Shown here: piece by piece, positions 45,229 to 57,600 of the stretch
Position numbering within the stretch: the stretch's first letter is position 1
Layout: every line of letters starts with the position of its first letter
Assembly: GCA_029851415.1 (NCBI GenBank)
Contig: CM056741.1
Coordinates: 71,290,282 to 71,354,281, forward strand
DNA: 64,000 bases
Reading direction: 5' to 3'
Origin: Eretmocerus hayati
Lineage: Eukaryota > Arthropoda > Insecta > Hymenoptera > Aphelinidae
Translations under genes and position numbers: made by a program
The notes under the pieces: model-generated
The model's database searches: none
Told to the model about the DNA's origin: nothing
The model's input: only the letters and a program-made list of their open reading frames with translations

Positions 45229-46838
45229 TCTCCACAGCTGTATCTTGGGATAGGAGGCCTATTGGACTGAACTCTTAGAGATACCCTCATTTTTCACCAA
45301 AACAAGATGATTCTCAGAGTTTTATCAAGATTCGTGCTCCGCAGACCTCATGCTCTCCTTGTTAGTTGATCAATTTATTAGCATTTCAGTCATTGATTGT
45401 ATTGAGAAGAGGCAAACTCCAAAGACTGAACGATTTTGCATTATTTCACTCTGTTTTCATCAATCTATGCTTATAAAGATTGCATTTCATCAATAATTGA
45501 CTACCCAATTCTATCAACAGTTATTATTTCGTAGCATTTGCCTGGATGATACTTGTGCATGTATTTGAAGGCATTTTGTCGAGCAGCATTAAAACGAAAC
45601 ATTCATCGAAAAATCTTATGCTCAAAATTCGGCTTTATTTGGTGATTTTACGTAAGATGAAGGGGTGGGGCACTCGAATCTTACGAGCCCTTACGAGGGG
45701 GAGGGAGGGGTCAAAAAATCGAAAATTATCCCTTACGTAATTTATGAACGTCCCCTTACATCCTTTGGAATACCTTCATTTCTCACAAAAACAACACGAT
45801 TACCAGAGTTTGGAACGAATTCTGGATCCACAAGGTTGGACCTCTTCTTGTCAGATGAAAACCTGATCCATCGATGCCATTAAAAATGAACTTAAATGGG
45901 GTTCAATTCACAAACGCATCGCGTCAAGTAGGATTGAGTCCAACATATCTCGATTATAACTATTGAATTGACAAGCATGAGTTCTTGCTACAGCTGTTCA
46001 AGTTGTCGTGACAATCTTCAGAGCGTTGTTCGGGCTTTTACCCTGAAGAATTCGGAAAACATTTTTATCGGTGGAATAATTCTCCCTTACATATAGTACG
46101 GACTATTACTCCCACAGTTAATGACACTTTACTCCCACAGTTAATGACACTTGCTGGAGTCTCATATCGCTCTCATACTCCAATCTTCACCGATCCTGCA
46201 GCACGTAGAAAACTCTTGTCTTTTGTGGAATCCTTGTAATTGTTTAAATAGATCACGCAATAGATTTGGTAATAGGCTTGACTACTCTCGTGCTACAAAT
46301 ACTAAAGAAGAGACCACATCGTGGAAGGAAGATTTGTTCATGAATTCAATCCAATCATTGAATCAAGAGATTTTGAACTACAGTGCAATCATAAACAGGA
46401 TAGATATCAGCCTGACAGGATTATTTATATAGAACCATTGCGATATACTTTGGGTCTGATATATCCCCAAGTAGCTAAGGTACAATCTACATAATTTGAG
46501 CTTGTGAGACATCTCAGATCGTGGACGGACTATACTCGATGAATTGCACACTTCTCTGCCCACAGCTGAGTGATGATATTACGAGTGCGATGGCACTTTG
46601 AATAATCCGATGAAAGTAATAGCCGCACTTGACCGAGCGATTAGATTGAAAAAAAAAGAAAAAAAAATGCTAGCGCCAGTCTGTATCTGTATTGCTCACG
46701 ATAAATCAACGGGTTTACATACATACGCATATAATTACGGACTGAACTATGCAGCTCGAGCTGCAATCATATCACGCCCGAACGGGGCTCTGGAATCCTC
46801 ATTGCGCAAAACGATTCGCGTGCGGTCGCACGACTATA
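45229..46838. other. Unassigned sequence
   Basis: A 24-base tandem repeat (TACTCCCACAGTTAATGACA) occurs twice at about 46106-46152. A TTACGTAA-containing G-rich tract lies at about 45650-45750 and looks like a repeat remnant. No gene was recognised. Confidence 0.3.
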
Positions 46839-47933
46839 CGCTGTAAAAAATTGGTTGACTTCCAACCAAATTGCCCAACCAGTAGTTGAAAATTCAACCA
46901 CTGGTTGGATACCCAATTCAACCAGCTGGTTGACTTTTTTCCCACAACAAATATATAAGGATGAATGCGGCGCCTACGGTATTGATCGATGGTGGTCTCC
47001 GGTTGACACTTTTGATTCGGAAAAACGAGTTTCGTCATTTTTTTCACAAACAAAGAGGGATAAACATTAGCCCCGGTCTCGTATGGACGACAAAGCGGGT
47101 TGCCTGTCCTGCAGGAGTCGAATACACGTCGTAACGCTGGAGGGATAGAAAGATGGACGGATGGGGTTAGAGGGTAGATGGGATGGATGGATGGAATGGA
47201 ACGGATCGGAATCGGACGGAATGGAACGGAACGGGATGGAAAGGTGTGGAATGGAATGGGCCGGAATGGAACGGAGTGGAATTGAACGGAATGGAAGGGA
47301 ATGAAATGGAACGGACCGGAATGAAACGGAGCATAATTGGAGTGGAAAAAAGTTCCGGTCCATTCCGTTCAATTCCACTCCGTTCCATTCCGGTCCGTTC
47401 CGTTTCATTCCCTTCCATTCCGTTCAATTCCACTCCGTTCCATTCCGGCCCATTCCATTCCACACCTTTCCATCCCGTTCCGTTCCATTCCGTCCGATTC
47501 CGATCCGTTCCATTCCATTCCGTTACTTTCAATCCCGTTCCGTTCCATTCCATTGAGTTCTATTCCATCCATCTATCCTGTCTACAACCCCCCCCCCCAT
47601 CCGTCCATCTATCCATCCCTCCAGCCTTACGGCCCGTATTCGACTCCTGCAGGACATGCATTTCTGTATATATACAGAAATGATGAATGTTCAACCGTGA
47701 TGACTGGTGCTTATCACGCTTTTTTTAAATGTAACTGGTGCAAAAACTGTGATGAGACTTTTTAAATCTAATAATGTTCCCTTATTGGGTCCTCCATTTA
47801 TCCACTTTCCGAGCCGCACGTTCAGTCATATGGCGTCGGAATCAACCAGTGGTTGAATTTGGTGATCAACCACTGGTTGAGGGAAAAACTTCAACCAATC
47901 GGTTGAAGTTTTTGCCACGGATTTTTTACAGTG
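46839..47933. mobile_element. TIR element, CACTGTAAAAAAT ends, enclosing a palindromic satellite
   Basis: The termini CGCTGTAAAAAAT and ATTTTTTACAGTG are inverted and flanked by TATA (46835-46838 and 47934-47937). CAACCA(C/G)TGGTTGA words crowd both subterminal regions (46850-46935 and 47845-47905). There is no transposase; the interior is a GGAAT-type palindrome. Confidence 0.75.
47104..47657. repeat. Palindrome of degenerate GGAAT pentamers
   Basis: TGTCCTGCAGGAGTCGAATAC at the left recurs inverted at the right. Inside them 47160-47340 is (GGAAT/GGAAC)n and 47350-47570 is the complementary (ATTCC)n. Long ORFs on both strands here are repeat artefacts. Confidence 0.85.
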
Positions 47934-47937
47934 TATA

Positions 47938-50529
47938 TATTCTGAGAGCGTTGAGCCTCTCGTAATGGCTCCGGGGTCGTCACAGCACTTATGTATACGA
48001 GAGTGTCAAGCGGCCTGAAAGAACGTAGCGGTTCTCCAACATGGACTCATCGCTACCAAAAGAAAAAATACACCGATGCGGTTTACGTCGCGTAGCTGCG
48101 GATTGGGTATATGGATGTGAAGCCTTTGGTCCTTCGGGGGACGATACGATCTCATTAGAGTCTCTCGTATTCAAATCGACCACCTCCTTCACCCTTTCCC
48201 GAAAGTCTCGGTTTCATCTTTGACGTTGATGACTGCCGAACACGGTGCCTTCTTTTTTTCTTCACCGTTCAAGACACGAGCCATGGTAGACGAATGCGGA
48301 GACAGTCTCTGCCCTCGCTGATCGCGCCAAATCGTGAGAGGAGAATATACTTACTCACAAATGCACGGGGGTCATAGTTGTGCAAAGTCGAGAAAAGGAA
48401 AAAGAGTTTTGAGAAGGGGATTGACGCCATGGGAACTCGCGGATGGTCAAAATGCCCAAGCTTCGGATCAACTCATTGAGATATGCTCAGTCGCTCCGAG
48501 GATTTGAATAATGAGCAAGAGTGTAGCATTAGAGGACTTGATCCATTCACACTTCAAATTATGACTTTCAACTGCGGTAATGATTCGAAACTGGAAAAAT
48601 GAGCTTCGTGTACTCGCACGAACCGCTTCTACCGACATTGTTTTCAAGGTCATGTGCAAGTAAAATATTGGATCAAATTGAGTGTACTCGACATGCCCCC
48701 AGATGTCAATCTCAGGTATGGGGATTAGTTAGTGCTAGATCGTGTGGCTGTACTTACCCTGGCTCCATTTATTTTTACTGACCTCCCTCTTGCTCCATCA
48801 AGGATTTTTGGGAAATATTATAGAATTACCTGAATTATTGTCTCGAAATATTTATTTCGATCTAAGCATCGCCTCATTAGAATGTCCAGAGGCGGAGGTA
48901 TCGCGATTTCACCAAAAAATTATAAAACTTTCGAATTTTCCCGTTCCTTGGGATGCAAAGCTCTTTTTTTTAAAAATCAGGGAAGCTCGGACTCACTTGA
49001 TGAAATATGAACGCACCGTAGCCCATCTTAAAAGTCTTGAAACGAGCTTCAAAATGCGCTTGAGTACGTTAGAGAATATTAAAGCAAACCAAAATTGTTA
49101 CTGAAGTGGCTTAAGGAACGGCAAGTTGGGTTACAATTGCTTTACTTTGACTATCACGCATTCTATATTCTTCGGTAGTCGATTCATGACAATGAAGAAG
49201 TCCTACGAGGAGAATGATCAAAGAAATAGCTGAAATTTTCAAAACTATCAATTAGTCCACTATATGACCGAGGTCCCCGAGGAATTATAAATATCAATCG
49301 CTTTCGGGTTTCCAAATCAAATTTTGTCGGAAAGTGGTGCATAATCTTTCTGCGTGCGTTCGTGGAAAATCTAGATCTGAATCTAAACGAGCTGATTCCA
49401 CGAAAGATAATAATTTGACTGGGCAAAATACATAGTACATTTCGATACAAGGGTGAAATAGTAGATTTCGATGCAATGGCGGGGATGTTGGTTTCCGCGG
49501 CCCGAGCGATGTTTTTTCGGAATCATCGCTCGGAAGCGGAAACCACCCCGCCCGAGTGTCGAATACAATTTTTTCATCGTCGGCGTGAGAAAGAAAATAA
49601 AAAAAGCGGTTCTTTTCCGCATAGACGATGAAAAATAGGTTCTACACCCGTGTATCGTACTGTGTTTCTCGATGCGAGAAAGTGGAAAATCAGTGTGGAA
49701 AAGACACTTTTCCGCACAGCGTGTGAAATAGGTTTTTCTTCTCATTGATGAGTGAAGAGTAGAATGATATAATATTATTTTCCTACAAAATTTCCAACTG
49801 TTTTCGTTTACCGACTGGAAGAAAAAGTGGTTTACAAAATTTTGCACATTCGTCGGGGAACGCATTCTTTCTCGCATGGGTTTGTCTCACAACTGTATCT
49901 ACATCAAGATTGCATCAGAATGATCCGCAACGCTCTTGCCATATAAAAAAAGCTTTTTCCGATCTCAGAGGCAGTTCGGCTGAGATCTCAAAACAATACA
50001 CCGCATGCGGAGAGCAAGAGTCTGGCCAAAAAGTATATGAGGAGGAAAATTGAGCAAGAGAGCGTCGATGGGCGTGCGATATCGGGACACCTCGCTGGAA
50101 AAAGGAGGGAGTGGCAGTTGTGTGGCGACGGGGACCATACAATACCATGAACACATGCATGTGCGCGGGGCAGAGAGCGAGCGCGCGACAGCCTTCGCAT
50201 TCTTCGGTCGGTGAAGTGAAAGCCCTGCGAGAGTCTGGTTTATGCTATACAGTATTATAAGGCCCCACTGCCACCACATAATCGAGCACGGAAATTTAGC
50301 AGGGCTGTGGAGACTCGAAATATTATGTATCGCCGAGTGAATGACGAATTATAATCGAACGGCCGTGTGCCCCGGAGGTCTCGCCTCTTTATGGTGCTAT
50401 GATACCATTGCGCGCTCCGAAATATTGCAACGCAGGACCAATATGTGTGACGCTCGCCCGTGTGCGATCGCGCTGGACGTGTCTTACCAGTGCCGGAATC
50501 ATACTACTTGCCGCCCCCCAATAATCCAT
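47938..50529. other. Unassigned sequence with one exon-like frame
   Basis: A frame at 48742-49104 encodes a fairly protein-like sequence (hydrophobic start, then LKIREARTHLMKYERTVAHLK), but it matches nothing I know and could be chance. A strong hairpin (GGTTTCCGC...CGAGCGATG and complements) lies at 49490-49544. The remainder shows nothing that I can support. Confidence 0.25.
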
Positions 50530-53188
50530 CAGCCAGCTACAGATTCTGTAGCAGAATCAAGGTCGGCACGCAGTTTTTTTTTGTGATCGATTCGTCTTGA
50601 CTCGTTGATTAGGAATATCTCATTTTCGGCCTGAAAATCCTGTCCACTTTTTTATTCACAAAGCGTTGCAGAATTTATGATTTTTTGCGCATAAGTAGAA
50701 ATTTTTTGGTCGGAGAGGAAAATTTCTCGAACAAAAAATGTTGCATTTAACATCGCTTACATGATTTCTGCAATGGCTTGTTGAAATTCACATTCGTCGT
50801 TGCAAAAAGCGAGTTTGTTTATAACAATTCGGTATAACTTTGGATTATGAATAGAAATATTAAAAGTAAATTTGCCACTTGGTTCATTATGTTATTCGAA
50901 TTAAAAAAGTATCTCATACATTTTTTCCAACACCCATCATTTTTCAAGCATTGATGATGGAAAGGAGAAACCCGGTGCATAGCATAAATCGTCTCTGAAT
51001 GCTTCGATTCCGATTGATGCCATGCGTTGGGTTTCCCCTCTTCATCAACAATTGCTCGAGAAATAATAGGCTTAGAGAAAAATGTCTAGAATATTTGTTC
51101 ATTTCAAATAACATAATGAACCGAGTGGCAATAATTTGATTCATAATCCAAAGTTATAACAAATTGCTATAGATGAATTCCACGCCAAAGCGACCTACGA
51201 AATGGGGTCATCTCTCAGATTCTTTTTTAACCTTTTTCATTCGATTCTATGGCCCAAAATAGGAACTTCTGACCACCTATGGGGCCCAAAAAAAATTTCT
51301 CCCCTCCATTGCACGCACATCCGTCAACAGACCGAAAATTTATCGTATAAAAATCGATGCTCTTTTATTCACAAAAATGGGAATATTTCGAGTTTTTGAA
51401 TAGCTATCGATTTGAGGGTTGCGGCATCTGAAAGGGCATCAAAAAACCTATCGAAAACGTTGTTGGAGATTCCTCTTCTGTGATTTCGGGGCCTCCTGGA
51501 GGCAAAATAGTGTTTTTCACTAAAATGTTGATTTCTCAAAAAGCCATTTTTTTTATTTTTTTAAAATCGTATATTCGACGTGAAATTTTGCGTTCTTTTG
51601 AAAAAAATGGGTTTCAGAGAAGTTTGGGGCGATCCAAGTGACTTATAAGCCATTTTTTGAAAATTCGATTTTTTCGGTTTCAGAAAAAGGCGATTTTCTG
51701 CGCATGCGCACAAACGTAGACTTTCGGCGCTACTTTCAATGGAATGCTGACAAAATTTCCTATAAAATGACTACCTGCAAAGTTGAAATTCATGCACTGA
51801 AACGCGATCTGCAAGGATTAATTATGCCGAATACATTCACGAGGTCTTCTCGGGACTCAATTTTGAGTACGAAATTGACCTGAAAAAAATTCGGACCACA
51901 TGGTTTCAACGTAAAATTGTATGAACTTTCAATATATGCGATGAAAAACCCCGTTTGAGGCGAACCCGAGGTGCTACATTCAATTTTCCGCAATTTTGAA
52001 TGTGAAATATCGTATTTTCTGGCAAAAAATTGAATGTAGCACCTCTGGTTCGCCTCAAACGGGGTTTTTCATCGCATATTTTGAAAGTTCATACAATTTT
52101 ACGTTGAAACCATGTGGTCCGAATTTTTTCGGGTCAATTTCGTACTCAAAATTGAGTCCCGAGAAGATCTCGTGAATGTGTCATCTCAGCAGGCGCCACG
52201 AAGGCGTTAATGGGCTGAATTTTCATGTGATTTTGATTCGACATAATTAATCTTTGCAGATCGCGTTTCAGTGCATGAATTTCAACTTTGCAGGTTGTCA
52301 TTTTATAGGAAATTTTGTCAGCTTTCCATTGAAAGTAGCGCCGAAAGTCTACGTTTGTGCGCATGCGCAGAAAATCGCCTTTTTCTGAAACCGAAAAAAT
52401 CGAATTTCCAAAAAATGGCTCATAAGTCACTTGGATCGCCCCAAACTTCTCTGAAACCCATTTTTTTCAAAAGAACGCAAAATTTTACGTCAAATATATG
52501 ATTTTAAAAAAATAAAAAAAATGGCTTTTTGAGAAATCAACATTTTAGTGAAAAACACTCTTTTGCCTCCAGGAGGCCCCCAAATCATAGAGAAGGAATT
52601 TTCGACAACGTATTCGATAGGTTTTTACATGCCCTTTCAGATGCCGCAACCCGCAAATCGATAGCTATCCAAAAACTTGAAATATTCCCATTTTCGTGAA
52701 TAAAAGAGCATCGATTTTTACACGATAAATTTTCGGTCTGTTGACGGATGTGCGTGCAATGGAGAGGAGAAATTTTTTCTTGGGTCCCATAGGGGGTCAG
52801 AAGTTCCTATTTTGGGCCATAGAATCGAATGAAAAAGGTTAAAAAAGAATCTGAGAGATGACCCCTTTTCGTAGGTCGCTTTGGCGTGGAATTCATCTAT
52901 AAGCAAACTTGCTGTTTGCAACGGCAAATGTAAATTCAAACAATCCATCGCATGAATTATGTACACAATGTCAAATGCAACATTTTTCATCTGAAAAATT
53001 TTCTTCTCCGACCAAAACTTGTTTACTTATGCACAAAAAACCATAAATTTTGCAGTATTTTGGTAATAAAAAAAAAGTGGACAGGATTCTCAGGCCGAGA
53101 ATATATTATTCCTAATCAACGAGTCAAAGCGAATCGATTGGAAAAAAAATCTGCGTGCCGACCTTGATTGTTACAGAACCTATGGCTG
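50530..53188. mobile_element. 2.66 kb palindrome (foldback element) with near-zero spacer
   Basis: The arms run from TTCTGTAGCAGAATCAAGGT at the left (50544) to its inverted counterpart at 53161-53180 and meet at about 51993-52030 around a loop of about 40 bases. The left arm contains a 0.33 kb insert (50833-51158) and the right arm about 60 extra bases near 52180-52240. Arm identity is high. No credible ORF is present. It shares a family with the fragment at 13610-14045. Confidence 0.85.
50833..51158. mobile_element. Small foldback MITE nested in the left arm
   Basis: TATAACTTTGGATTATGAAT starts the segment and its inverted copy ends it. The arms continue through TGCCACT(T/C)GGTTCATTATG to a centre at about 51000. 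It is absent from the right arm at the matching position, so it inserted after the larger palindrome formed. Confidence 0.8.
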
Positions 53189-54247
53189 GCTAATATGCCT
53201 CGCGCATTGCGGGGATGTGAAAACGAATTTTGATGATCGAGAAGCGCATTGTAAATGCTCGTTCGCATCTTAAATCTCTTCATATTTAATCTCGGAGACA
53301 ATCGTGATCATGCACTGCTCCACTCATTTCTTGGTTTTTTTTTTTTTTTTTTTTTATATGTAACGTTGCAATAATCCGACGATCTTACAGATCAGGACCG
53401 AGTGGTATTCCGCCGCCCAAATAACCAGAGCCCCTGTCCAAATTAGCATCGATGGAAGCCTACAAAATTTCGACGACAGAGTATTGTCGCAATTCCCCTC
53501 AGCCCGTCATCTTGTTTAAAAGTTATGATTTCTAGACATTAATCAACTTCTTCGGAATATCTCCTACGTCAATCATCGTTGAATTGCATGTTTACCTTCA
53601 CAAAATTCATGGTTGATTGAATGAACTCGGCTACCATCGCATCTTCAGGATATTGAATTCTTTTTCGCTTATAAAATGACCAAGAAAAGTATTTAATCCA
53701 TACTACGGAATGGTTCACGCTCGCTTCACGAACACTGATTCACGTTGGATGCCCAACTATAGCGAAGCAATGACATTATTTCGAATAATAATGTTTAAAG
53801 CAACACAACTTACTGATAATATTCTGCAGTACTTTCATCGTGCTTCAGTTTGCAAGAATTATACAGTGATTGAACCATATGAATTCAACTAGTTGGTTTA
53901 TTCCAAGAATTCAACAAGAGAATGAACATCCAATCTCATGGTGAATAAATTGTAAAGTTGATTGATCATTGTATACTTACCTCCGATCCCAATGACTGCA
54001 GCAGAGCTACTACTTCCCCGAGACGTAATGTTAAGCCCTACTACATAGTTTTTCAGATATTTTATCGACCGAGCGCTAGTTCGTCAAAGTTGGCCCGTCT
54101 ATAGTGAACATCTGGGGGAATTAACACAGCTCGCACACGCGTTTCGTAGAATTGTTCATGAGTGTGTGTGCACGTATTATGGAGGGCATATAGCCATAAG
54201 TGAGAGACATATGTCTGCCAAAGTGTCTGCTGCATTCAATTCTCAAT
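53189..54247. other. Unassigned sequence with T21 tract
   Basis: A T21 run occupies 53335-53355; it could be the reversed tail of a retroposed sequence, but nothing beside it identifies one. Confidence 0.3.
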
Positions 54248-54648
54248 GCAGTTTCCGAAATCAGAGCGACTCGCGACTTAGTGGCGCCAGCTGCCCAGCA
54301 CACGCGTCTTCGCTATAGTTTCTTATGTATATGCATCGTTCATGTATCGTGCAATTTTTTTTTCCAAGCAATTTTCACTGCTCAACTAAATTTCATCTCT
54401 TTCACACTCTGCCGAATTCTCCCGCAAATTCTACAACGTTTCTTCGCGCAGTTTCCGAAATCAGAGCGACTCGCGACTTAGTGGCGCCAGCTGCCCAGCA
54501 CACGCGTCTTCGCTATAGTTTCTTATGTATATGCATCGTTCATGTATCGTGCAATTTTTTTTTCCAAGCAATTTTCACTGCTCAACTAAATTTCATCTCT
54601 TTCACACTCTGCCGAATTCTCCCGCAAATTCTACAACGTTTCTTCGCA
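54248..54648. repeat. Nearly perfect 200 bp tandem duplication
   Basis: 54248-54447 and 54448-54648 match almost base for base (GCAGTTTCCGAAATCAGAGC to TTTCTTCGC). The near identity indicates a recent event, or else an assembly artefact. Confidence 0.9.
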
Positions 54649-57600
54649 CAGTGAATAAAAGCGTTTGTTAAAAATTCTTTTTTAATCTTTACTTATTTTT
54701 ATACCACCTCGCGATAACATTGTTATGTATCTTAAAATAATTACGGTGATGTATTGGACCACAGACCTATCTCAGAATATTGATGAATCATCAACGAATG
54801 AGCCAATGGAGAGTTGTGAAAATTGTATCTCTTGGTTGATCCAATGCTTCCATTGTCATTCGATCTTTCGCTCTGAATCAACTTTTGCCAGTGACCAAAG
54901 TGTTTGACAAAGTTACGGGTCTAGATAATGATTAGTATATAAGGTGAGCCTGAAATTTCCATCACGCACAATTTTTAGCTCGACAGACTTATCGTTACGA
55001 CAATGGACCGTTCACGTCAAATAAAATCCCTACCAAAATTTCACCACTTACAGCACGATGAAAGTTTTCAAGTTGAAAGTCTTTGATGCGGAAAATGACC
55101 GAGACCCATCCGTTCTCATTTTCTAATACTTCGTGGCAATCCTTTTTGCCTTTCCTCGAATTTAAAAACAGTAATTTCCGCGAACAGAAAATGGTTCATC
55201 CGCACTTAATGAGAGAAAGCAATCCATTCCGTTTTCCTTACACATCATCAATCTCTCGTTACGAGATAGGGAGAATGTGCACTTTATTTTTTCACTATCG
55301 AGCAAAAATGTATCGAGTACAGTATCGTTCGTTTTCAGACACATCGATGATTCTTTCGGTTGCATTATGATCCTGATCAAACTCGTCTGAATGGAATAAT
55401 TATTCCAGGCAATTTAATTACTGCTGAATAATGTTGTCGGTCTGTCAAGACACTGCCTCCGATACATTTGACAGGAGTTGAATTGAAGCGGGATTCGCTC
55501 TCACGAGTCAGTGAGAGCTCCCTGATCTTTGGTGCACGTGCACTGATGGTGGTGCAGCAAACCGGAATCATGTCGATTCATCTCGTGCGAAAGCACTGTA
55601 TTGGGGATCAATTGTTACTTGATTCATCAAAATACTGCGTTTGAAACAATCATTTTCTTAGGTCTTTTCTTTTGTAAAACAGAAACTGCTAATGCCGGAG
55701 AATCGAAAAATTTGGCCGTTCTTTTGGAACTTATGCTATTAATCGAAATGCTGGCTCAATCGACGTGCATAGTTTCATGATAATTTTTTCAATATGTTAC
55801 AGGTAAGCCGCTAAAGCTGTTACCTGATCACACTTTCTCCTATACACGTAAGTTGATATCTCTGACTAGCTCGATCTGGACGCATATTATATGAACACGC
55901 CGCAAAGTAAATGACTCGATGCGTGCAAATTGGTGTTAGCCCAGTGACCTACAATCCGACCAAACATTTTCTGAGAGGATCAATTGAAATTATCTCGTCA
56001 CACGTATCTTTCCGATCCGATCAATATTTTTTGGAACAGCGAACCAAGGATTCACCATGAATAAAGGCATGACTTTTTCAGAACCATCGAATTTGCTTGT
56101 CATTCAATTTTTTTACAAGTTTGAAAAATTTGTTATCTGGCCATGAAATTTCAAACACCTACTCCTTATCAAGTTGCGCTTTGTATGTATGCTATCAAAG
56201 AGAAGCAAGGATCGCTGGTATTTCGAAAGAAAAGGATTTTGGGCGCGCTTAGAGAAGACTGCGGTAAGGAGAGAGGTGATGGGAGGAGAGAGGAACGAGA
56301 CGACCTTCCTTTCGCTCGTTCTGCGCTCCACACGAGATCTACTCAGTATAGAATCCAGCCTCACCTATATTTTTTTTCTATATCGCCTCGGCGATAAGGG
56401 GTCCGAGTGCATACACCTCGGCCGATGTAACAAACTACATCACCCAGCTCACATGCACTACAAGCCTGGGCCCAGGCACCCACAAATGAAGTCGAGTCCC
56501 GTAAATGCACACGCTGCAGGCGGTCGCACGTGGTTATGCGGAGCCAGTTGTTGTATACCCGCGGTCTGCGTGAGCGAGCGCAAGTGAAAATGCAGGAGTG
56601 GCTGATGCACGAGTTTTCTCTGTGCACGAGCTTGTCCTTCGAGCTCGGCATTGCACAGTCCAATTTCTTGCGTGCGCTCCTTTCTTTTTGCCCATTTCTT
56701 CTCCCCCCCCCCCCGCCCCCCGCCATATCATCGCTCGGTGCGAATCACTCTCGCCGGACGATGTGCTAGAAGAGACGAGGCCAAGCGCTCGACGGGGCGT
56801 CAATTTAGCAGCTCGCACGTTTTCTTGCTCATAATAATGAATGCCTAATGCATCGCAGAGCGCGCGAGGATTCGCGTGCCACTTTTGAGCGCTGCCCGCT
56901 GCCGCCGCGCCGCACGCGAGCGTTCACACTTTTTTCTGTCCCGCTTTTATTCAACCTGCTCCGCGGCTCTCTAGAGTAATGCAAATTTTAGAAATCTCAA
57001 TATTGTATCCCACTATAGTCTCAGACTTTTAATGGGCGACTTGCGGAGAAATCGAACGAGCCCCAAATCCAGCAGCACATGTCTCGCCACAACATTGGTC
57101 TTCGTTCGATCGCACCGTCCAAATGCGTTGCATCTGTTGCAGATGCTGAACTCTTTCGGCTCGAGGCGAGAAATCGAAACTCTGAGGCTGAATGTGTTAT
57201 GAATTTGGGATGCTGATTTACTGAGCCGTGATTTGCTCATCTGATTATCCAAAATTATTCTCATCGGCGATGAATCCGAGGGGCTCAACATAAATATTGA
57301 CATCAAAGCATACGATTTCATAGCCGAGAGTTGAAACCGGAAGAATTTTTACAAGCCTTGAGCCCTCGGGAAGCCAAGAATCTCAAGTATACATTTGTGG
57401 AGATCGACCCTCTTATTCATATCTTGTGATGCATCTTGTGGCGTCGATCAATTTTGGCATCGCTCTTCAGCGTCCTCCCAAATGGCGATTTAAAAATCAT
57501 CTAATGGGATTCGCAACTATTTTTTCGAACTTCCTACACATGACTAATGTGACAATGAGATTGAGACGCAAGTGGCTTGTGAATCCATTCAGAGAGAAGA

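Noticed and set aside
47167..47765. Long ORFs on both strands (Phe-His-Ser-Ile-Pro and Glu-Trp-Asn-Gly repeats)
   Set aside because: They are translations of the GGAAT/ATTCC pentamer repeat, which happens to lack stops in these frames.
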